A DNA stretch of 64,000 bases from Trebonia sp963767685 (lineage in GTDB: Bacteria > Actinomycetota > Actinomycetes > Streptosporangiales > Streptosporangiaceae). The notes below the pieces were generated by a model. The model worked only from the letters and a program-made list of their open reading frames with translations. It searched no databases and had not been told where the DNA came from. Below are positions 7,071 to 15,797 of this stretch, piece after piece (the first letter of the stretch is position 1; the number at the start of each line of letters is the position of its first letter). The position numbers and the translations under genes were made by a program. The stretch covers positions 62,001-126,000 of the forward strand of contig CAVYEZ010000011.1 of assembly GCA_963767685.1 (NCBI GenBank), in the 5' to 3' direction.

Positions 7071-8683
7071 CCGAAGCCGAAGGGCGGAAGAAGACACGGG
7101 CTGAGCGGCTGTCGATGCCGCTGGCCAGAGACGTGGTTAAGGACCTGGCGATTGAGCACGGCGCCTGTGTTCGTCCGGTGCAACTCCGGCGCACTGACCT
7201 GGCCACCGGCCAGACCGAACCCGTGCTCGTCCCCTGCGGGCACACCCTCGCGTCGGTCTGCCCGTCATGCGCCGAACGCGCGAAGAACCTCCGGGCCGCG
7301 CAGTGCCGGGAAGGATGGCACCTCGACCAGGAGCCGGTTATCGAACCCGACGACCCGACCGACGAACAGAAGTGGCTGATCGAGACCCGCGCCGACGCCC
7401 AGGCCATGCGCGACGCTGACGAGGCACGCGGCGAAGACGCCACTGACTGGGACCAGGAACTCGCAGAACTCGACGAGCAGATCAACGAAGCCGGGATGCG
7501 TGGCAACGTGCTGCCCGCACGATCAGAGCGGCGGCACCGCTCGACGAGGCGGCGACAGGATGCCCCGCCGCTGCCCAAGCGGGCGGTCGATCCCCGCACG
7601 GTCGGTAAGACCTACACCACACCGGACGGCAAGTCCTTCCGCCCGTCGCTGTTCGTCACGCTCACCTGCCCGTCATACGGGCGCGTCAAGGACAATGGAA
7701 CCCCAGCCGATCCCGACACCTACGACTATGTGCGGGCGGCCCGCGACGCGCTCCACTTCGCCGCCCTGTTCGACCGGTTCATGCAGAACCTGCGCCGGTT
7801 CGTCGGGCATGACGTGCAGTACTTTGCCGCGGTCGAACCGCAGCGACGGCTCGCGCCGCACGTACACATCGCGATGCGCGGGACAGTCTCACGGGCCGAA
7901 CTCCGCGAAGTCATCGCCGCGACCTATCACCAGGTCTGGTGGCCACCCACGCAACAGGTCCGCTTCGACGGCGGGCACCTGCCCACTTGGGACGAGGCCA
8001 AGGCCACCCACCTCGACCCGGACACGGGCGAAGTCCTGCCCACCTGGGACGAGGCGCTCGACGCCATCGGCGACGACGACGAACCTCTGCACGTCGCCCG
8101 GTTCGGCGACCGCTTCGACGCGCAAGGCGTCCTCGCCGGGTCCAGGGACGCCAACCGCTGCATCGGCTACCTGACCAAGTACCTGACCAAGCACGTCGAC
8201 GACTGCCACCATGCCGAGACTGACGCCCAGGTGCGCCACGCCGACCGGCTCGCCGACGCGCTCCGCTACGAACCCTGCTCGCCGACGTGCGCGAACTGGC
8301 TCCGCTACGGCGTTCAGCCCAAGAACGCCAAGCCCAACATGCGGCCTGGTGCCTGTAGGGGCAAAGCGCACCGCCGCGAGTACCTCGGCTACGCCGGCCG
8401 TCGAGTCCTGGTCTCGCGCAAGTGGTCCGGCAAGACCCTCGCCGACCATCGCGCCGACCGGAAGAACTGGCTCGTCGAGACGCTCGGCCTTCCGGCAACC
8501 GATCCCGGCCGCTACGCCTGGGAACTCGTCAACCCCGGCGACCAGGACCACCTGCCCGTCTCACGGCGACTGCTGCACGTCGTCGCCGACCGCATCACCT
8601 GGAAACAGGCGCTCGACCAGGCGCGAAGACGCGCCGAAGGACTGCCTACGGACGATCTCTCGGCAACTGGGGAGGCGGCATGA
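7067..8683 (+). CDS. RepSA-family replication initiator (HUH endonuclease type)
   Basis: This is a 538-residue rolling-circle initiator like pSAM2 RepSA. An N-terminal Cys cluster (VPCGHTLASVCPSCAERAKN, about residues 58-77) resembles a zinc finger. The metal-binding HUH motif is APHVHIAMRG near residue 263. A YxxxY pair lies in IGYLTKYLTKH near residues 367-371, consistent with the nicking tyrosines of a two-tyrosine HUH enzyme. The enzyme would nick the element origin after excision and stay covalently bound to the 5' end. The GTG at 7067 overlaps the preceding stop (GTGA), and the stop overlaps xis (ATGA). No origin was identified, but RepSA origins often lie inside rep. The frame is intact. 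Confidence 0.88.
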   Translation: MTEAEGRKKTRAERLSMPLARDVVKDLAIEHGACVRPVQLRRTDLATGQTEPVLVPCGHTLASVCPSCAERAKNLRAAQCREGWHLDQEPVIEPDDPTDEQKWLIETRADAQAMRDADEARGEDATDWDQELAELDEQINEAGMRGNVLPARSERRHRSTRRRQDAPPLPKRAVDPRTVGKTYTTPDGKSFRPSLFVTLTCPSYGRVKDNGTPADPDTYDYVRAARDALHFAALFDRFMQNLRRFVGHDVQYFAAVEPQRRLAPHVHIAMRGTVSRAELREVIAATYHQVWWPPTQQVRFDGGHLPTWDEAKATHLDPDTGEVLPTWDEALDAIGDDDEPLHVARFGDRFDAQGVLAGSRDANRCIGYLTKYLTKHVDDCHHAETDAQVRHADRLADALRYEPCSPTCANWLRYGVQPKNAKPNMRPGACRGKAHRREYLGYAGRRVLVSRKWSGKTLADHRADRKNWLVETLGLPATDPGRYAWELVNPGDQDHLPVSRRLLHVVADRITWKQALDQARRRAEGLPTDDLSATGEAA

Positions 8684-8901
8684 CTACCGAGCAACCGGAA
8701 GTCAGTGCCAACGACCCGTTCGCCGGTCTTCCGCTCCTGATCCCCGTTCCGCAAGCGGCCAAGTTGATCGGCATCAGCCGGGCCGCTGCCTACCGCTTCG
8801 CCAGTGCGGGCGAACTCCCAACCAAGAAACTCGGCCGTCGCGTCTACGTCGTATCGGCCAAGCTCCGCGACTTCATCGAGAGCGAAGGAAAAGCCGCATG
8901 A
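8680..8901 (+). CDS. xis: Excisionase, MerR/HTH_17 type
   Basis: The 73-residue protein has a winged-helix core, PQAAKLIGISRAAAYRFASA then GELPTKKLGRRVYV, the usual AICE excisionase fold of the helix-turn-helix 17 family. The ATG at 8680 overlaps the rep stop and its own TGA overlaps the int ATG (both ATGA), giving a tightly coupled rep-xis-int cassette. It would bend DNA at the attachment site and direct the integrase toward excision. The frame is intact and the length normal. Confidence 0.88.
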   Translation: MTTEQPEVSANDPFAGLPLLIPVPQAAKLIGISRAAAYRFASAGELPTKKLGRRVYVVSAKLRDFIESEGKAA

Positions 8902-10326
8902 AAGGGCATGTCTACAAGCGTGGCAAGAACTGGTCTTTCCTGTTCAACATCGAGCCTGACCCGCTGACCGGACAACGACGGCAAGCGAATGGTGCCGGGT
9001 TCAAGACCGAGCGAGAGGCGTGGAAGGCGTGCCGGGCTGCGATCGCTGAATACGAGAGGGGACGCGTCGTCACGTCGTCCCGCCGCAAGGTCGCGGCTGC
9101 ACTGGATGAATGGCTGACCCGAATCGAGCACTCGATCAAGCCGTCGATGGTGCAGAACTGGCGGAACTACGCCGCTTACTACGTGGTCCCCTACATCGGC
9201 GAGCGGGACGTAAAGGACATAGACGGGGCGGTCTGCGACGCGCTCTATGCCAAGCTGCTCGCCGAAGGCAGGGTCAAGGCCAAGCCGAAGACGACGTCCA
9301 AGGATCGGGCCGTCCACGTGCGCGCGGGTCACGCCCGATGGCAAGGTCCAGACGTGCCGACCGTACCCGTACGACTCGATCCGCTGCTATCGCGTCCACG
9401 CCGAAGATGACCCCGTGCTCGGCCAGCCAATCGAGCCGAGCAAGCGTATTCGGCAAACGCCAAAGACCAAGCCGAGCAAGTCACCGTTGAATCCCGGCCT
9501 TGAACCGAAGACGGTCGTCAACGCGCACCGGATGCTTCACCGAGCATGGGAAGACTTCTCCGTCTGGGGCTGGGCCAAGCGGAACGTCGTCGCCGACGCT
9601 CACCCGCCACGCGTCCCGCGTAAGGGCCGCAAGGTCTGGACGGTCGGCCAGCTACAGACATTCCTGCAACGATCGCGCCAAGATCGCTTTTTCGCGCTGT
9701 GGGTGCTCGAAGTCACCTCCGGGATGCGGCGCTGTGAGCTGGCCGGAGCAAGGCGCGACCTGCTCGACCTCGACGCCGGGACGCTAGAAATCGACACAAC
9801 GCGAGTCGTCGTCGACGGCAAGGTAATCGAGTCGGACGGCAAGACCGAAAACGCTCAGCACCTCCTGGCCCTCGACCCGTTCACCCTCGCCGTCCTCAAG
9901 GTCCACGTCGAGCTGCTCGACCAGGAACGGAAGGACTTCGGGCCGGACTACCAAGACCACGGTGTCCTGTTCTGCTGGGAGAACGGCAAGCCTCCGCATC
10001 CCGATACGATCACGCGGCGTTTCAAGAGACTCGCCAAGGCCGCGGACCTCCCAGAGATCGACCTGCACGACGTGCGTCACAGCTACGCCACTGCTGGCCG
10101 TGACGCGAAAATCGACTGGAAGGCGCTAAGCAAGCGGATCGGGCACGCCGATGTTGCCTTCACGATGAAGCAGTACGTTCAGACTGACCTGGCGGCCGAT
10201 CGCCAGGTGGCCAACACGCTGGCTGAGCTGATCATTGGCGGCGCGCTCGCCTCCAATGCGATCACGGACGGCACGGCTCAGGCGGCGGCACATGCCTCGG
10301 ACGACGACAAAGATCCGGCCGCGTGA
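8898..10326 (+). pseudogene. int: Tyrosine-recombinase integrase, frameshift near 9318
   Basis: The N-terminal half starts MKGHVYKRGKNWSFLFNIEP and carries the arm-binding and SAM-like domains up to TTSKDRAVHV. The frame then breaks near 9318 and resumes as RVTPDGKVQTCRPYP. The catalytic half is complete: first Arg in TSGMRRCELAG, the HxxR box LHDVRHSYAT, and the nucleophile region ADVAFTMKQYVQT, ending at 10326. Removing one base (or adding two) in the GCGCGCGGG run restores one protein of about 476 residues. If real, the shift separates DNA-binding from catalytic domains and would trap the element. If a sequencing error, the element is probably functional. The gene ends 77 bases from the target tRNA. 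Confidence 0.82.
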
Positions 10327-10368
10327 TCTGCGGGAAGTTTACAAATCGGTTCACAAACCACAAGCAGA

Positions 10369-10397
10369 AGGCCGGTTCTCTGTTCGAGAACCGGCCT
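10369..10397 (-). terminator. Perfect hairpin between int and tRNA-fMet
   Basis: A 12-base perfect stem (AGGCCGGTTCTC, 10369-10380, pairing with 10386-10397) has a 5-base loop. It lies seven bases past the tRNA 3' end in the direction of tRNA transcription, with a T-rich run beyond (TTCTGCTTGTGGTTTGT). It is best read as the tRNA terminator, and may also terminate int transcripts from the other side. Confidence 0.7.
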
Positions 10398-10403
10398 CTA
10401 CCT

Positions 10404-10480
10404 TGGTAGCGGGGGTAGGATTTGAACCTACGACCTCTGGGTTATGAGCCCAGCGAGCTACCGAACTGCTCCACCCCGCG
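10404..10480 (-). tRNA. Initiator tRNA-Met (CAT)
   Basis: The 77-base minus-strand gene reads CGCGGGGTGGAGCAG at the 5' end and CCCCCGCTACCA at the 3' end, so CCA is encoded. The anticodon loop is CTCATAA, anticodon CAT. Two marks of an initiator are visible: the unpaired first acceptor position (C1 opposite T72) and three consecutive G-C pairs at the end of the anticodon stem (GGG and CCC flanking the loop). It is the apparent integration target of the AICE, whose integrase ends 77 bases from its 3' side. The gene is complete, so insertion has preserved it. Confidence 0.95.
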
Positions 10481-10552
10481 TCGATGTCCCTACTGTATGA
10501 ACTCCTGGCGACAGAAGCAAATCGGTTACCGAAGCGACCCGGGATCCGGGCG

Positions 10553-13093
10553 CTAGGCGCCGGTTCCTGGCGGGGCGGCCAGCCACAGCGCGTACGTGAC
10601 CGGCCCAGAGCCGGCCGGCGGGCCGGTCAGCACCTCGGCGTCCCCCGACGTGCGCAGCGAGACCACCTGGCGCGGCGTGATTCCGGGCAGCGATACCGCG
10701 TACTGGGTCGGGCCGAGCAGCACCGGGCGCCGCCCCACCTGCTCAATCGCGTTCACCGTGCCCTCAAGCTCGGCCGCGGACGACGCCGACAAAGCGCCGG
10801 ACGGCGTCCCGAGGACCACGAGCGCCGCGGGCTGCCCGCAGAGGCCACGGACGACCGGCGCGAACGCCGCGGCCGTCGACGCGTCGACGAACAAGACGCT
10901 CGCCGATTGGCCGATGGCGGCGCACAGCGCCGACGCGGCGGCGAGCGAGCCACCGTACGTCGCGGACGCGCCCACGCCGCGCAGCCGCACCCGGCTCACC
11001 AGCTTTGCCAGGCCGGACGAGTACCGGCCCACCGAAGGCCGCGCGGTCAGCCCCGGATTGAGGGTCGTCACCAGCGGCGGGATCGCCAGGGCGAGCACGC
11101 AGCAAGCCACGACCAGTGCGACCGCCGCGCGGGAGGCGCCAACCACCGTGGCGCGCGACGCCAGCTGCGACGAAACCCACAACGCCAGCAGCAAAAGTCC
11201 CGGCAGTACCACGGTCACCAGCCGGTGCGACGCGGCGGGCTGCCAGGGAACCACGGCCGGGTCCCACAGCACCGTGACCACCGACCAGCCGATGATCAGG
11301 AACGGAAGCGCCCACAGTCGCAGCGCCGCACTAGAAGGAACGAGGCGCTCGGACAGCACCGCGCGTACCGACCGGCGCCCGAGCAGCACCGCGCCCGCGC
11401 AGGCAAGCAGCACCGCGGGCACCCCCAGGTACCAGAAGACCCAGTAGAGGCTCGACTCGAAGTACTGGCGCGTTCCGTCGACCGGGAGCCGCTCCGCCCG
11501 CTGCAGCGCGGCGACCTGGCGGACCAGGGCCGGATCCGGCTGCCCGCGTACGGTCTGCAGGTACGGGCGGACGACCAGCCCCGCCAGGGTGAGCACCGGG
11601 ATCGCGACGGCCAGCCCGGCGAGCACGACCCCGAGGGAGGGCAGGACGACCTTCTCGCCCCTGAACCAGGGGAGCCGCAAGCGCACGGCGCACGCCCGCC
11701 GCACCCACGAGCGCCCGCCGGGGAATGCCAGCGGCGCGAGCAGCGCGGTCGCCGCGCCGAAGCCAGCCGCGCACAGCCCGATCAGGTGCAGCTGCGACGA
11801 CAGGGAAGCCAGGTAGGGCCGGGCCAGGGCCAGCGCCGCCGCCAGCCCGGTCCCGAGGCCGAGGAAGAACCCGATCCCGAACGGCCCGGCCTGCGGTCGC
11901 CGCGCCACGAACAGCACCGCGAGCACCGGGAACACCGGCAGCAGCATGCCCAGCGACCCGATCGAGACCAGCGAAGTAAGACCGAGGGCGAGCCCGCTGA
12001 GCCCGGCAAGCGCCAGCCCGCCCCCGCGGCCGCCGGGCCCCGCGTCCCGCCTGCGCACCACGAAGGAATCGATGAACAGGCACAGCCCGCCGAACAGGAG
12101 CACCTGCACCAGCGGCTCGGCCATCGGCGTGCGCGACACGTAAACCTGCGGCAGGCACACCGCCAGCACCAGTTCCCCGGCCACCGCCTGCCACGCACCC
12201 ACCAGGCGGCCCGCCAGGCCGCCGAACGACAACAGGGCGCACCCGCCGAGCACCGCCGGCATCAGCAGCGCGCCGCCCACGCCGCCCAGCCACACGCCGC
12301 CCGTCAAGACCAGCGGCAGCCCGGGCAAGAACCCTGGCGTGATCGAACTCCCCGACACGCTGAACCCGGTCGTCGCGAAGTCCAGCCCGCCCGCGCCGCC
12401 GAACGCCGCCGCCGACACCGGGATGCGCGCCGTCCCGTGCCCCGCGGCCCAGTACCCGTACTGCAGGTACACCCCCGGGTCGCCGGCCACGAACACCTGC
12501 TCAGACCGGAGCCACGCCTGCCACACCGCGAACCCGGCCGCGACCGCGACCATCGCGAGCAGCGCCGCCGCCGGCACCCCGCGAGCCTCACCCGACGCCC
12601 CGAACCCCGACGCCCCGAACCCCGGCCACCGCGCCGGCAGGCGGCGCATCGCGAAGTAGCACACAGCCACCGCCAGCGGCACGAAGATGATCACCATCGG
12701 CATCGCCAGCAGCCGCCCCGCCAGCAACATCCCGATCCCCGGCACCAGCCAGGCCACCGCCAGCAGCGCCGGCCCCATCGTCACCGCCGCGAAAACCCAC
12801 CCAGGCAGCCACCGCCACCAGCGCGCCCTGGCAACCCTGGTAACAGGAGCAAGGAGCCGCCCGGCCGCGGTCCGCGCGCCGCTTGCCCGCGGCCACGGCT
12901 TGGTGTCCGTATCATCCCGAACGGGAGCGGGCTCCTCCTGGAGGGCCTCGGCTTCGCCGGTTGCGTCGGCAAGCCCAATGACCTCGGCCTTGTCGGTCGT
13001 TGCGGCGGCAGCCCCGTCGGCCGGGCCTGCCCGCGGGGTCGTCCCCTGCGGGCCACCTCCGCGCGTGAGCACGGTCGGTAGTCGTATGTGCAC
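10553..13093 (-). CDS. Large polytopic membrane protein, GT-C glycosyltransferase-like
   Basis: The 846-residue protein has a hydrophilic N-terminal 90 residues (rich in Ala, Glu, Asp) followed by many hydrophobic helices, probably twelve or more. The first large extracytoplasmic loop reads EQVFVAGDPGVYLQYGYW, an acidic loop in the position where GT-C enzymes hold their catalytic Asp/Glu. A soluble C-terminal domain of about 200 residues follows the last helix (SVLFVDASTAAAFAPVVRGL, then PVLLGPTQYAVSLPGI). GT-C enzymes transfer sugars from polyprenyl-phosphate donors outside the membrane. The exact substrate cannot be read. It is a monocistronic gene pointing at the tRNA. The start codon at 13093 lies 80 bases from the divergent HD-domain gene, so a shared control region is likely. 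Confidence 0.6.
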   Translation of the reverse strand: MHIRLPTVLTRGGGPQGTTPRAGPADGAAAATTDKAEVIGLADATGEAEALQEEPAPVRDDTDTKPWPRASGARTAAGRLLAPVTRVARARWWRWLPGWVFAAVTMGPALLAVAWLVPGIGMLLAGRLLAMPMVIIFVPLAVAVCYFAMRRLPARWPGFGASGFGASGEARGVPAAALLAMVAVAAGFAVWQAWLRSEQVFVAGDPGVYLQYGYWAAGHGTARIPVSAAAFGGAGGLDFATTGFSVSGSSITPGFLPGLPLVLTGGVWLGGVGGALLMPAVLGGCALLSFGGLAGRLVGAWQAVAGELVLAVCLPQVYVSRTPMAEPLVQVLLFGGLCLFIDSFVVRRRDAGPGGRGGGLALAGLSGLALGLTSLVSIGSLGMLLPVFPVLAVLFVARRPQAGPFGIGFFLGLGTGLAAALALARPYLASLSSQLHLIGLCAAGFGAATALLAPLAFPGGRSWVRRACAVRLRLPWFRGEKVVLPSLGVVLAGLAVAIPVLTLAGLVVRPYLQTVRGQPDPALVRQVAALQRAERLPVDGTRQYFESSLYWVFWYLGVPAVLLACAGAVLLGRRSVRAVLSERLVPSSAALRLWALPFLIIGWSVVTVLWDPAVVPWQPAASHRLVTVVLPGLLLLALWVSSQLASRATVVGASRAAVALVVACCVLALAIPPLVTTLNPGLTARPSVGRYSSGLAKLVSRVRLRGVGASATYGGSLAAASALCAAIGQSASVLFVDASTAAAFAPVVRGLCGQPAALVVLGTPSGALSASSAAELEGTVNAIEQVGRRPVLLGPTQYAVSLPGITPRQVVSLRTSGDAEVLTGPPAGSGPVTYALWLAAPPGTGA

Positions 13094-13173
13094 GGAACCA
13101 CACTATCTATCGGAGTTCTGACCACCCAGCGGCACCACTGGGCAGGAGAAAGCCAAGCTGCTTCACTGGCGGT

Positions 13174-13764
13174 GTGGAACTCTTCACCGACTGGCACACC
13201 TGGCAACAGGCGGAGCCAGAACTGCGCCGCCTGCTGCCCGCCGCCACGTGCGATGCCGTGGCCGACGCCGTGACGTTCGCCGTCCGTTTCCACGGCGACC
13301 AGCAGCGCCCGACCGGCGCTCCCTACGTCGAGCACCTGCTTGAGGCCCTTGAGTTCCTGGCGCGCGGTGCGGGGGTCAGCGACCCCGACGTGCTGTGCGC
13401 GGCCGTCCTCCACGACGTCGTGGAGGACACTCCCTGTACCATCGCCGGCGTCCGGGCGACCTTCGGCGACCGGGTCGCGGACATGGTCGACTGGGTAACC
13501 AAGCCCGAGGCGGACGCGGGCGCCGACAAGCGGGCGGTCAAGGAGGCCTACCTGAAGGGCCTGGCGGACGCGCCGGATGACGCGATCCTGGTCAAGCTCG
13601 CCGACCGGGCGTCCAACGTGCAGACGCTGCGGAACCTGCGGCCGCAGAAGCAGCGGGAGTACTACGCGCAGACCGTCGCCTACATCATGCCGCTCGCGGC
13701 GTCACGTGGCTGGTGGGCCCTCTGGTACGCGAGCTGGCAGGAAGTCCACCGCGATCTCGCCTAG
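13174..13764 (+). CDS. Stand-alone (p)ppGpp hydrolase, SpoT/Mesh1-like HD domain
   Basis: The 196-residue protein consists only of an HD domain. The conserved set of SpoT-type hydrolases is visible: His54 (YVEH), His80-Asp81 with Glu84-Asp85 (LHDVVEDT), Asp144 and Asn148 (KLADRASNVQTL). The spacing is nearly that of the hydrolase domain of long RelA/SpoT proteins, and no synthetase or TGS/ACT domains are present, as in small alarmone hydrolases. It would remove the 3' pyrophosphate from guanosine alarmones with Mn2+, though some members prefer other nucleotides such as NADPH. The GTG at 13174 starts the frame. The last 63 bases overlap the convergent membrane-protein gene. Confidence 0.75.
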   Translation: MELFTDWHTWQQAEPELRRLLPAATCDAVADAVTFAVRFHGDQQRPTGAPYVEHLLEALEFLARGAGVSDPDVLCAAVLHDVVEDTPCTIAGVRATFGDRVADMVDWVTKPEADAGADKRAVKEAYLKGLADAPDDAILVKLADRASNVQTLRNLRPQKQREYYAQTVAYIMPLAASRGWWALWYASWQEVHRDLA

Positions 13765-14931
13765 CTCTTCCTCGTCCGCCTTCCGGCCGACCCACACCGC
13801 GAGCAGCCAGATCGCCAGCCCGGCCGGGTAGATGAAGTAGCCGAACCTGGTCGACGGGGCGAGCACGAACATGAGCGTCATTGCCCCGGCGAGCAGCACG
13901 ATCGCCCGCGGCACCGAGCGCGGCGGCTTGAAGACGAGCGAGGCCGCCACGGCGAGGCCGGCCAGCACAAGCAAGACCACGACGATCGTGTGCCCGGTCT
14001 GCGGCCAAGTCGCCGCGATGATGTGCCCGGGCAGCGGACTCGCCGCCGCCGATCGCACGTGCGCCAGCCCGAGCGGGAACGCGATCGTGTTCTCCACGAG
14101 GGCCTTCGGGTGGTTCACGATGAACGGGCCGACGCACACGGCGACGACGGCCAGCGCGGCCAGCGTGAAGTTGACGACCGCGCGCTTGCCGTCGCGGACC
14201 GCGAGCAGGGCGACGGCCACTAGGAGCGCGGGCCACGCGGTCGCCTTCATCGAGGCGCCGATGCCGAGCGCGAGGCCGGCGAGCAGCGGCTTGCGCTCCC
14301 AGAGGAACGCGAACCCGAGGCAGAGGAACGCGACCATCGGCACGTCGGTGCCGCCGACGGCCAGCTCGAACGCGATCACCGGGGTGCCGGCCACCAGGAC
14401 CGTCCAGCGTCCGGGATCGCGCGCGCCGGCGTGGCGCAGGGCGAACCAGAACACCACGAGGAACACGACGCCGAACCAGAGCCGGGGATCGGTGAGCAGT
14501 CCCAGGTCGAAAAACGTGCGGGGCAGCCCGAACAGCGCCATCACCGGCAGGTAAGGGTTAAAGGCGTTGGGGTTCTGGGTGCCGGCGAGCAGGGCCGCGT
14601 CCGTGTAAGGCGTGCCGTGGTGAATGAGCGACGCGCCCGAGTTGGCCACCACCCAGACCTCGGGCTGCAGGAGCCCCTTGCCCGCGAGCGCGTCGCTGTG
14701 CGCGGCCAGCCAGCCGAGCGGCGCGATCAGCCCGCCGAGGAAGGCCAGCCCGAGCGCGATGTCAGCGGTCCGCGCGTGCCTGAGCACGAGCACGACCAGG
14801 AGCGCGAGGCCGTAGCCGACCGCCGCCATTTCGCCCCAGAGCTGATGCACGTGGTTGGAGCTGAAGACCGCGACCAGGATCGCCCAGATGGCGGAGACCG
14901 CAAAGATCCCGGCCAGCCAGCGGCGTCGCAT
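13702..14931 (-). CDS. GT87-like (DUF2029) polytopic membrane mannosyltransferase
   Basis: From the ATG at 14931 the product is about 409 residues (MRRRWLAGIFAVSAIWAILV); an earlier in-frame ATG at 14976 adds 15 non-hydrophobic residues. About ten hydrophobic helices alternate with loops. GTDVPMVAFLCLGFAFLWER then GLALGIGASMKATAWPALLV is the central block typical of GT87/DUF2029 proteins, which use polyprenyl-phosphate-mannose to build lipoglycans. The short cytoplasmic C-terminal tail is acidic. The 3' end overlaps the alarmone hydrolase gene tail to tail. Substrate and acceptor are unknown. Confidence 0.65.
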   Translation of the reverse strand: MRRRWLAGIFAVSAIWAILVAVFSSNHVHQLWGEMAAVGYGLALLVVLVLRHARTADIALGLAFLGGLIAPLGWLAAHSDALAGKGLLQPEVWVVANSGASLIHHGTPYTDAALLAGTQNPNAFNPYLPVMALFGLPRTFFDLGLLTDPRLWFGVVFLVVFWFALRHAGARDPGRWTVLVAGTPVIAFELAVGGTDVPMVAFLCLGFAFLWERKPLLAGLALGIGASMKATAWPALLVAVALLAVRDGKRAVVNFTLAALAVVAVCVGPFIVNHPKALVENTIAFPLGLAHVRSAAASPLPGHIIAATWPQTGHTIVVVLLVLAGLAVAASLVFKPPRSVPRAIVLLAGAMTLMFVLAPSTRFGYFIYPAGLAIWLLAVWVGRKADEEELGEIAVDFLPARVPEGPPAT

Positions 14932-15041
14932 GGCGGCCGGTGACTGAAAACCGGCGCCAGGCCGTACGCCACCCATATATCGCGATAGTACCGGCTGCTG
15001 CTCTCTCCCCGTGGGGTGTCCCTCGCTGTAACATCCGCGAC

Positions 15042-15797
15042 ATGGATCGGCTCACGGGCAAGGTCGCGATCATCACCGGCGGCGAAGGCTCCATCGGAAT
15101 GGCGACGGCACGGGCGCTCGTCGCCGAGGGTGCCAGTGTCTTCCTCGCGGGCATCTCCGCGCCTGACCTCGAGGCGGGCGCGGCCGCGCTGGGCGGGCGC
15201 GCGGCCTGGCAGGTGACCGATGTCACCAGCTCCGCGCAGGTCAAGACCGCCGTCGAGGCGGCCGTCGAGCGGTTCGGCCGCCTCGACGTGGTGATCGCCA
15301 ACGCCGGGATCAAGGGGGCGACCGACCCGATCGCCGAGTACCCGGAGGATTCCTTTGACCAGACGCTCGCGGTGCATGTCCGCGGCGCCTTCCTGCTGGC
15401 CAAGCACGCGGTGCCGCACCTGTCGCGCGGCGCGTCCATCATCTTCACGTCAAGCGTCGTGGGCCTCACCGCCGCGCCGCACATCGCCGGCTACTCGACG
15501 GCCAAGCACGCGCAGGTCGGGCTGATGCGGACGATCGCCGCCGAGCTCGCGCCGCGCGGCATCCGAGTCAACACCATCCATCCGGGGCCGGTGAACAACG
15601 AGTTCCAGCACATCGTGGAGGAGGCCGCCACCGGGGCTGACCGGGAAACCGCGGCCTCGATCTTTAACGGCATGATCCCGCTCGGCAGGCATGCCGCCCC
15701 GGAGGAGATCGCGCGCAGCATGGTCTTCCTCGCCAGCGACGACAGCTCGTTCATGACCGGGGCGACGCTAGCGGTTGATGGCGGCATGTCGAGCTGA
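15042..15797 (+). CDS. Short-chain dehydrogenase/reductase
   Basis: The ATG at 15042 gives MDRLTGKVAIITGGEGSIG, placing the NAD(P)-binding TGGEGSIG motif at the expected position near residue 12. An upstream ATG at 14940 would add 34 residues that do not look like SDR sequence. NAG (VVIANAGIKG), the catalytic Ser (FTSSVVG) and YSTAK are all present, and the C-terminus VFLASDDSSFMTGATLAVDG is standard for classical SDRs. Length (251 residues) is normal. The substrate is not determinable. The 3' end overlaps the convergent membrane-protein gene by 30 bases, so this is not an operon with it. The cytidylyltransferase gene further right is a possible functional neighbour. Confidence 0.85.
   Translation: MDRLTGKVAIITGGEGSIGMATARALVAEGASVFLAGISAPDLEAGAAALGGRAAWQVTDVTSSAQVKTAVEAAVERFGRLDVVIANAGIKGATDPIAEYPEDSFDQTLAVHVRGAFLLAKHAVPHLSRGASIIFTSSVVGLTAAPHIAGYSTAKHAQVGLMRTIAAELAPRGIRVNTIHPGPVNNEFQHIVEEAATGADRETAASIFNGMIPLGRHAAPEEIARSMVFLASDDSSFMTGATLAVDGGMSS

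Larger units (their letters stand above)
1..10403. mobile_element. Actinomycete integrative and conjugative element (AICE) at tRNA-fMet, left end outside window
   Basis: The block int, xis, RepSA-type rep, zinc ribbon, FtsK/TraB translocase, two small proteins and a GntR repressor is the standard AICE order known from pSAM2-like elements. The integrase stop lies only 77 bases from the 3' end of an initiator tRNA gene, the usual attachment position. Accessory genes further left (Nudix hydrolase, XRE/TPR-like regulator, HATPase, GntR/XRE fusion) are also common AICE cargo. No second copy of the tRNA 3' sequence is visible between 1 and 10,300, so the left att site is outside the window and the left limit given here is only the window edge. 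The frameshifted integrase suggests that the element may be unable to excise, unless the shift is a sequencing error. Confidence 0.8.

Noticed and set aside
9300..9330. Programmed ribosomal frameshift in the integrase
   Set aside because: No slippery heptamer or downstream pseudoknot is evident, and related integrases are single-frame; indel or sequencing error is simpler.
10553..13081. Large plus-strand frame (865 codons) opposite the GT-C-like gene
   Set aside because: Translation is Arg/Gln/His/Pro-rich noise typical of antisense frames, while the minus strand encodes a coherent multi-helix membrane protein.
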